Below are positions 7,013 to 10,578 of a stretch of 10,578 nucleotides of DNA, piece by piece. Each line of letters starts with the position of its first letter. Within the stretch, counting starts at the first letter, position 1. The translations under genes and the position numbers were made by a program. The notes beneath the pieces were generated by a model, which was not told the DNA's origin, searched no databases, and worked only from the letters and a program-made list of their open reading frames with translations. This DNA comes from Dethiobacter sp. (lineage in GTDB: Bacteria > Bacillota_D > Dethiobacteria > Dethiobacterales > Dethiobacteraceae). The DNA is taken from assembly GCA_018333395.1 (NCBI GenBank), contig JAGXSQ010000033.1, positions 1 through 10,578 on the forward strand, given 5' to 3'.

Positions 7013-8971
7013 TTAGGGATGTGTGCCACTTGCTTTTTGCTCCAATCCAATTCTTTTTGCCGTAGTTTGCGGAATAATCACAGGACAATAATTCCTCAAC
7101 ATCAGTTCTTCCTTTAGAGCTTTGTTTGACCATCTTTCAGTTAAACCATTTTTTTTGAGTATAATGTTTTTGTGCCTGTCCCATTCACGCTTTTTTTGCC
7201 GACTACTGACTGCTAAACTTCCAGAAATTTTTGTTTTATTGATAACCTGCGTTTGGGTCGCATACCCCTGTCCCTCAATTAGTTTAAGTAAAGTTTTGTT
7301 AAGAGAATTAGCGATAGCGTTGCTTCTTTTAGTAACCTTACGTGCATCAGGATAAACCTCATTGGCAATATCTTGCCCTAGGGCTAAAATCAAGAACGAC
7401 TTATTCATACAAGTTCGTATTTTAAAGGAGAACTCCAGCAATGCTTTTGCCCTTGTCTCGGCAAGTTGAATTCCTTCAAAAAAGTCAGACAAGATGTAAT
7501 GATTTACAGGTTGAACGTGCGATAAGTTGTTTTGCTCTTTTAATTTAAGGCTTTGTTCCATCGCCTTCTTTTTCAGCTTGACATCAATATCCCCTATATG
7601 CTTTTTTGATATTAGACCCAAAACGGCATAGAGGTTAATATGGTTCCTTGCAGAATCTTTGGATAAACCAAATTTTTTGGCAAAATAGTCGTAACTGATG
7701 AAGAAAAGGCTCTCCCCGTCCGATTGATATTTTTCATCCATGCTCATTTTTTCTAACGCATATTGATTGAGCAAAGCCAGTTGCTTCAGGCGAGGCCAGA
7801 GTAACTTGTAGGCGTTGGGGTATAAAACATCATAGCGCTGTTGTTCAAACTCCTTAATAAATACTGCATTTCGTTGGTATTTTTCAATCTGCTCAAGGAA
7901 CCACTTGCTTCTGACATGTTCGATACCGTAGAAGTTGCACAATTCTTGTATGGTTGTTGCAAAGTCTGTTTTAAATATGTTCTGGTAGAGCCCGATAACG
8001 TCGGTGAACGTGTCGCAGCCAAAGCATTTATAATAGAAATACCCGTCTTCGTGCTGAAAAATATTTGCACTGGGTGCGTTATCATCATGAAACAAGCAGC
8101 GAAAAGTTCTGCCAAGTTCCAACTCTGGCATGTTAGAAGCGACAAGTGGGTTCTGCTTTTTCAGAATGTCACGCAATTCCCAGAAGTTTTCAGGTTTTTT
8201 GTATAAATCTTGCTTAGGCCGTGTTACAAATAAATTGATGCTTTTGCCCTCCGATACTCTGTTTTCACCTATATTCTGTTCTGCTGGTTCTGCTTGCAAT
8301 GATTCTATGTTGCCAACGCTTTTTAATACCTCATCAAGAGAATACCGTTGCCCGTGACCACCGACAACCTTGACATCTACAGCGGGCTTCCCATTCTTAA
8401 GTGGTTTTTTATTGGCGGTACCAACAACTCTTAAGATTTGGGTAACTAATGTCGCTTTGTCGTCGCACTGGAGCAAACTTTGAAATCGTTTAAGGATTTT
8501 TCCTAGCAGTGTTTGGTCTAGCAACGCTTTATCCAACAACCAGTAGGCGTGGTAGCCGTTTCCGCTATCTACGATTATACTTGCTGGCAGCGGAAAATCC
8601 TGAAGTTTCCGCATTAATTCTTCTTTTGTAAAAACTTGGGTTACTACTTTTGTTCTGGGACACTTGATTTGTGGGTCAAGGTCGGCATAAAGAAAATTAT
8701 AGGAATGGCAGTACTCCTTACTAGCCTTGTTATCCAGTTTTGCCTCCGGCCTTAAGGTAGCACACTGAAAATATACATTCAGCGCATTATCCTTATCCAT
8801 CTTAATTGCGTGCAAAACAGCGTCTTCTATGGTTGCGCAAAACTTCCTGGAACGCGGCCCGCCCCCAGTATGCAATGGACGGATTTCAATTAATTGCTGG
8901 TTGGAATTAAATCCTGGGAACAAAGTCTGCAAAAATTCTTGTGCTGTCGTCGGCAGCCCATTATTTATCAT
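7013..8971 (-). CDS. AEP-type primase with CHC2-like zinc motif and winged-helix tail
   Basis: The start chosen is the ATG at 8971, preceded by AAAGAGGT, with a promoter candidate ~70 bases further up; 652 residues. An archaeo-eukaryotic primase-like core spans about 60-215. It has metal-binding D97xD99 (LYADLD), the SGNGYHAYW box (136-144, H141), a third acidic residue at D199 (AVDVKVV) and the LRVVGTANKK segment typical of RepB/phage primases. A CHC2-type zinc motif follows (C292xxH295 ... C316xxC319: RCLFHDD, YYKCFGC). In DnaG this motif is N-terminal to a TOPRIM domain; here it sits after the AEP core and no TOPRIM is seen. Residues ~424-460 (YDYFAKKFGLSKDSARNHIN, VLGLISK) resemble a winged helix, and the last ~130 are basic and helical. 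The likely role is primer synthesis and origin recognition for an integrative element or plasmid. No helicase ATPase motif was seen in it. Confidence 0.85.
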   Translation of the reverse strand: MINNGLPTTAQEFLQTLFPGFNSNQQLIEIRPLHTGGGPRSRKFCATIEDAVLHAIKMDKDNALNVYFQCATLRPEAKLDNKASKEYCHSYNFLYADLDPQIKCPRTKVVTQVFTKEELMRKLQDFPLPASIIVDSGNGYHAYWLLDKALLDQTLLGKILKRFQSLLQCDDKATLVTQILRVVGTANKKPLKNGKPAVDVKVVGGHGQRYSLDEVLKSVGNIESLQAEPAEQNIGENRVSEGKSINLFVTRPKQDLYKKPENFWELRDILKKQNPLVASNMPELELGRTFRCLFHDDNAPSANIFQHEDGYFYYKCFGCDTFTDVIGLYQNIFKTDFATTIQELCNFYGIEHVRSKWFLEQIEKYQRNAVFIKEFEQQRYDVLYPNAYKLLWPRLKQLALLNQYALEKMSMDEKYQSDGESLFFISYDYFAKKFGLSKDSARNHINLYAVLGLISKKHIGDIDVKLKKKAMEQSLKLKEQNNLSHVQPVNHYILSDFFEGIQLAETRAKALLEFSFKIRTCMNKSFLILALGQDIANEVYPDARKVTKRSNAIANSLNKTLLKLIEGQGYATQTQVINKTKISGSLAVSSRQKKREWDRHKNIILKKNGLTERWSNKALKEELMLRNYCPVIIPQTTAKRIGLEQKASGTHP

Positions 8972-9038
8972 AAAAATACCTCTTTTTTGCTGGCCATAAA
9001 TGGCTCTGTATTTACCTGCCAAGAAGAGTGCCTTGATG

Positions 9039-9066
9039 CTTAAACAATACAGCCAGATATTGTCAA
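9039..9066 (-). promoter_or_regulatory. Promoter candidate for the primase gene
   Basis: On the minus strand a perfect TTGACA (9066-9061) is followed after 16 bases by TTTAAG (9044-9039, 4/6 to consensus). Transcription would start near 9032, leaving a ~60-base leader before the ATG at 8971. This supports the shorter start. Confidence 0.45.
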
Positions 9067-9279
9067 ACAAAAAAACGCCCCCTTGGGCAGATATGTAACC
9101 CTGCGTAACCGGCAGGGGATTGTGTGAATATAGTGGAACATGATATTTGCAGATTTCAAGTCTAAATTTTTCTTCGATACTTCTATTGCTGGAAAGCACT
9201 TCATCATGCATCCTGGAATTGGCCGCAAATAAATAAATGCGCCTCCCTTCGCTAGAAGACGCATTCAATTAGTGGTTCC

Positions 9280-9293
9280 AGGCTGTACAGCCT
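9280..9293. promoter_or_regulatory. 14-base perfect palindrome, possible operator
   Basis: AGGCTGTACAGCCT is its own complement over all 14 bases. It sits between the SpoVS-like gene terminator and the primase promoter, which is a sensible place for a dimeric repressor or a replication protein to bind. No second copy was noticed in the window. Confidence 0.35.
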
Positions 9294-9373
9294 AGTGCAT
9301 ATCCCTCTTGCCGGTGTATAGCTAGGGGTACACCAAGGAGCAAAACAATTCAAGTTTTTTCACTTTTTTGCGC

Positions 9374-9405
9374 AAAAAAAACCGGAAACATGGTGAGTGT
9401 TTCCG
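9374..9405 (-). terminator. Rho-independent terminator of the SpoVS-like gene
   Basis: On the minus strand an 8-bp stem (CGGAAACA/TGTTTCCG, 9405-9383) with a 7-base loop is followed by a G and eight T (9381-9374). It lies 15 bases after the stop of the 9421-9705 gene. Confidence 0.85.
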
Positions 9406-9420
9406 TAAATAGTAAATATT

Positions 9421-9705
9421 CTACGTAGTTCCTTTAACAATCCAGCGGATAGCAGTCTTTATATCATTCTCAACCGAGTTCTCCATCCTTAACTCTTGGA
9501 ATCCAGGAGCCATCACCAATGTGATGCCATATACTGCAAGTTGTCCTCTTGCAAGTATCAGTCCTTTTGTGGCAATATAATTTGCCTCTACTCCAATAGA
9601 ATCAATTTGAACCGTTTTTCCACTCTTGATATGACCTACGATAGAACTTTTCAACAAACCAGGTGCTGTCTTACCGCCTACCCTCAGTGCAATGTTGCCT
9701 TCCAT
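9421..9705 (-). CDS. SpoVS-family protein
   Basis: 94 residues, starting at an ATG at 9705 with a perfect AAGGAGG (9717-9723) 11 bases upstream. The whole protein matches the SpoVS layout: an N-terminal strand (IALRVGGKTAPGLLKSSIVG), the IDSIGVEANYIATKGLILAR segment that parallels the QAIGAGALNQAVKAVAIARG of Bacillus SpoVS, GITLVMAPGFQEL in place of VDLICIPAFTDI, and a closing TAIRWIV. The small Alba-like fold is linked to nucleic-acid binding, and SpoVS affects coat assembly and septation in Bacillus sporulation. This copy is slightly longer at both ends and clearly divergent, and it is next to a primase rather than in a sporulation operon. It may be an element-borne relative that binds DNA or RNA; that role is inference. 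It forms a single-gene unit with its own terminator. Confidence 0.85.
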   Translation of the reverse strand: MEGNIALRVGGKTAPGLLKSSIVGHIKSGKTVQIDSIGVEANYIATKGLILARGQLAVYGITLVMAPGFQELRMENSVENDIKTAIRWIVKGTT

Positions 9706-9758
9706 TTAAATCTAATCCTCCTTCGTCTTTTAAATAAACCATTTATCTATGCAACATC

Positions 9759-9788
9759 ATCATGACATTGGAATCTTGGACTTTTCAA
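9759..9788 (-). promoter_or_regulatory. Promoter candidate for the SpoVS-like gene
   Basis: On the minus strand TTGAAA (9788-9783) and CATGAT (9764-9759) are 18 bases apart, about 50 bases before the start codon. The match is partial. If the gene is sporulation-controlled, another sigma factor could use a different site. Confidence 0.3.
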
Positions 9789-9876
9789 GTTATTTTTAAA
9801 AAAAATTTTAAAGCCTTGTGCAAGTAGTCCCTCGCCTCCAAGCTGCCCACTCGTCGTTTTAATGTTATAAGGAGTA

Positions 9877-9960
9877 CTTTTTTGCGTACAAATTAAATGC
9901 TATATCAGTACGCCAAAATCCCAAAAACCCAAAAGAGCAGATAGAATAAGGGTTTATGCC
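9877..9960 (+). repeat. Tandem repeat unit, copy A (84 bases)
   Basis: The unit opens with CTTTTTTGC and carries a conserved block at 9906-9955 with AAAAGAGCAGAT at its centre. The same block recurs 85 bases later. AAACCC and GGGTTT on either side of the conserved part could pair, putting it in the loop. Confidence 0.65.
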
Positions 9961-9968
9961 CTTTTTTG
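9948..9968 (+). terminator. Weak hairpin plus T tract within the repeat junction
   Basis: AAGGG-TTTATG-CCCTT followed by further T (and a second T run to ~9978) could end rightward transcription. The stem is only 5 bp. Confidence 0.3.
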
Positions 9969-10045
9969 CTTTTTTTTGAGGCTCCGTTATCTGTATGCTA
10001 AAATCCCCAGAAACAAAAGAGCAGATGGAATATGGGGTTTTTGGC
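9961..10045 (+). repeat. Tandem repeat unit, copy B (85 bases)
   Basis: Second copy, directly abutting copy A. It begins CTTTTTTGC, diverges for ~20 bases, then matches closely over 9991-10040 with AAAAGAGCAGATGGAATA. CCCC and GGGG flank the conserved part where copy A has CCC and GGG. The copy ends two bases before the ATG of the following broken gene. Confidence 0.65.
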
Positions 10046-10046
10046 T

Positions 10047-10354
10047 ATGGCGAATGATAATCATAAAGACAACCATTCTCCATCTAAAGAGCAAATAATT
10101 ATTGTCATTTAGTAAAACTTGACAGACTATTTTTTCTGGCAGTACAATACTATCAGCAGGTAGATAATACAATTTTTGAAATGGCAAAGTGTGTCTTTCA
10201 GAAACTGAATTGCCTACCTGTTTTTACTTTACTCCCAACTTCTTCTAAAAGAGTAATTAATTATAGTCATTTAGTGAAGTTTGACAGACTGTTTTTTCAG
10301 ACAGTACAATACTATTTGCAAGCAGAGAATTTATCAATTTTTGAAATGGCAAAG
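10047..10354 (+). pseudogene. Gene with two tandem copies of one module, frameshifted and cut by IS21
   Basis: From the ATG at 10047 the frame reads MANDNHKDNHSPSK and then would stop at a TAG. A one-base shift near 10088 opens a frame to 10354: RANNYCHLVKLDRLFFLAVQ..IFEMAKC, a 20-residue spacer, then RVINYSHLVKFDRLFFQTVQ..IFEMAKC. The DNA of the two copies differs mostly at codon third positions, and inside the frame the only length difference is 3 bases, so the module was under protein-level selection. Copy 2 has TCTAAAAGAG where copy 1 has TCTAAAGAG, which locates the lost base. After GCAAAG at 10354 the frame runs into the IS end and stops at 10396. An ATG at 10032 is an alternative start. 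No family is recognised; the module looks helical and aromatic-rich. Confidence 0.55.
10083..10195 (+). repeat. Coding module, copy 1
   Basis: First copy of the ~110-base module, ending in GAAATGGCAAAGTGT. It aligns with 10244-10360 with one 1-base gap near the left end and one 3-base gap near the middle. Blocks such as TTGACAGACT and CAGTACAATACTAT are conserved. Confidence 0.75.
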
Positions 10355-10360
10355 TGTCTT
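10244..10360 (+). repeat. Coding module, copy 2
   Basis: Second copy of the module. Similarity stops right where the IS21-like end begins (after GGCAAAG), consistent with transposon insertion into this copy. Confidence 0.75.
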
Positions 10361-10443
10361 GCATATTACGGCGTCATAGAGCCGCGATTCCGGTGACCAG
10401 TGAGCCACGCCTCCGGTAAAATTGAGCCATGCTTCCGGTCAGA

Positions 10444-10466
10444 GAGCCACCTCTTTGAGATGGCTC
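10444..10466 (-). terminator. Hairpin downstream of istB
   Basis: A 10-bp stem with one mismatch (GAGCCACCTC/GAGATGGCTC) and a TTT loop starts 17 bases past the istB stop. There is no T tract. Its arms share the GAGCCA core of the terminal repeats. Confidence 0.4.
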
Positions 10467-10483
10467 GCGACCATCCGCTTTTG

Positions 10484-10576
10484 TTAGATTGTAACTCCTT
10501 TACGTTTACGCATTGACTCTTCACCGTCAATGAGGATTGTGTATGAATCGTGGACTATCCGGTCAAGGATAGCGTC
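10484..10576 (-). CDS. istB: IS21 transposition helper ATPase, C-terminal 30 residues only
   Basis: The visible end reads DAILDRIVHDSYTILIDGEE then SMRKRKGVTI and a TAA. The DAILDR.VH.SY.I...GESMRK pattern is the standard C-terminus of IstB, the AAA+ ATPase that works with the IstA transposase in IS21 elements. The rest, including the ATPase motifs, lies beyond the window. Confidence 0.85.
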   Translation of the reverse strand, partial: DAILDRIVHDSYTILIDGEESMRKRKGVTI

Positions 10577-10578
10577 AG

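Larger units (their letters stand above)
8972..9420. other. Primase upstream region with hairpins and an open in-frame extension
   Basis: The primase frame stays open for 99 codons upstream (to a TTG at 9268). That part has no ribosome site, contains a promoter candidate and several hairpins, and does not look like a domain, so I treat it as non-coding. Other items here: CCCTGC/GCAGGG (9099-9117), GGTGTA/TACACC (9313-9334), a GCCC-AAGG-GGGC hairpin before a T7 run on the minus strand just upstream of the promoter, and the palindrome and terminator listed separately. Confidence 0.5.
10355..10578 (-). mobile_element. IS21-family element, istB-proximal end; continues past the window
   Basis: The element end is placed at 10355, where TGTCTTGCATATTACGG begins and similarity of the interrupted module stops. 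IS21 elements start with TG and carry several short repeats inside each end. Here three are visible: GAGCCGCGATTCCGGT (10379-10394), TGAGCCACGCCTCCGGT (10401-10417) and TGAGCCATGCTTCCGGT (10423-10439). The istB 3' end follows on the minus strand. Confidence 0.75.

Noticed and set aside
10083..10092. Programmed -1 frameshift site
   Set aside because: CATCTAAAGAG is not a slippery heptamer, and the second copy has the extra A, so a base loss explains it better.
9877..10360. CRISPR array
   Set aside because: Only two copies each of two unrelated repeats, of imperfect identity and with coding or abutting structure; no regular spacers.

Overview
The window looks like a mobile-element-rich accessory region from a spore-forming Firmicute, probably a clostridial relative. 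The reasons are strong AGGAGG-type ribosome sites, a SpoVS-family protein, a secreted protein with a copper-amine-oxidase-N-like domain, and a zinc-ribbon/OB-fold membrane protein. Base composition is moderate to low GC. I see no tRNA, rRNA or CRISPR array.

Layout, left to right. (1) 2-784 (+): 3' part of a tyrosine recombinase, cut by the window edge. A terminator follows, then a promoter candidate and a small Cys/ribbon-helix-helix gene (996-1442, +) with its own hairpin. (2) 1486-2430: no intact gene. It holds decayed minus-strand coding remnants, including a 68-codon Trp/Pro-rich tail whose last codons recur about 540 bases away. (3) 2431-4101 (-): two intact cargo-like genes, one secreted and one membrane-bound. 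(4) 4225-6747 (-): a group II intron (about 6656 to 4696) with its own reverse transcriptase/maturase and a clear domain V/VI. It sits inside what appears to be an already broken small gene. (5) 6867-6978: a long imperfect inverted repeat. (6) 7013-8971 (-): a 652-aa primase-like protein combining an archaeo-eukaryotic-type primase core, a CHC2-like zinc motif and a C-terminal winged-helix-like region. (7) 9421-9705 (-): a SpoVS-family gene with a textbook terminator. (8) 9877-10354: two tandem 84-85-base repeats, then a frameshifted gene built from two copies of one module. (9) 10355-10578: the end of an IS21-family element carrying the last 30 codons of istB; it cuts off the duplicated-module gene.

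How they fit together (inference): the integrase and the primase look like the integration and replication parts of one or more integrative elements. The SpoVS-like protein, the palindrome and the repeats near the primase may be its accessory or regulatory parts. The group II intron, the IS21 element and the broken genes show that the region has been invaded repeatedly and is decaying. The window does not show whether the integrase and primase belong to the same element.
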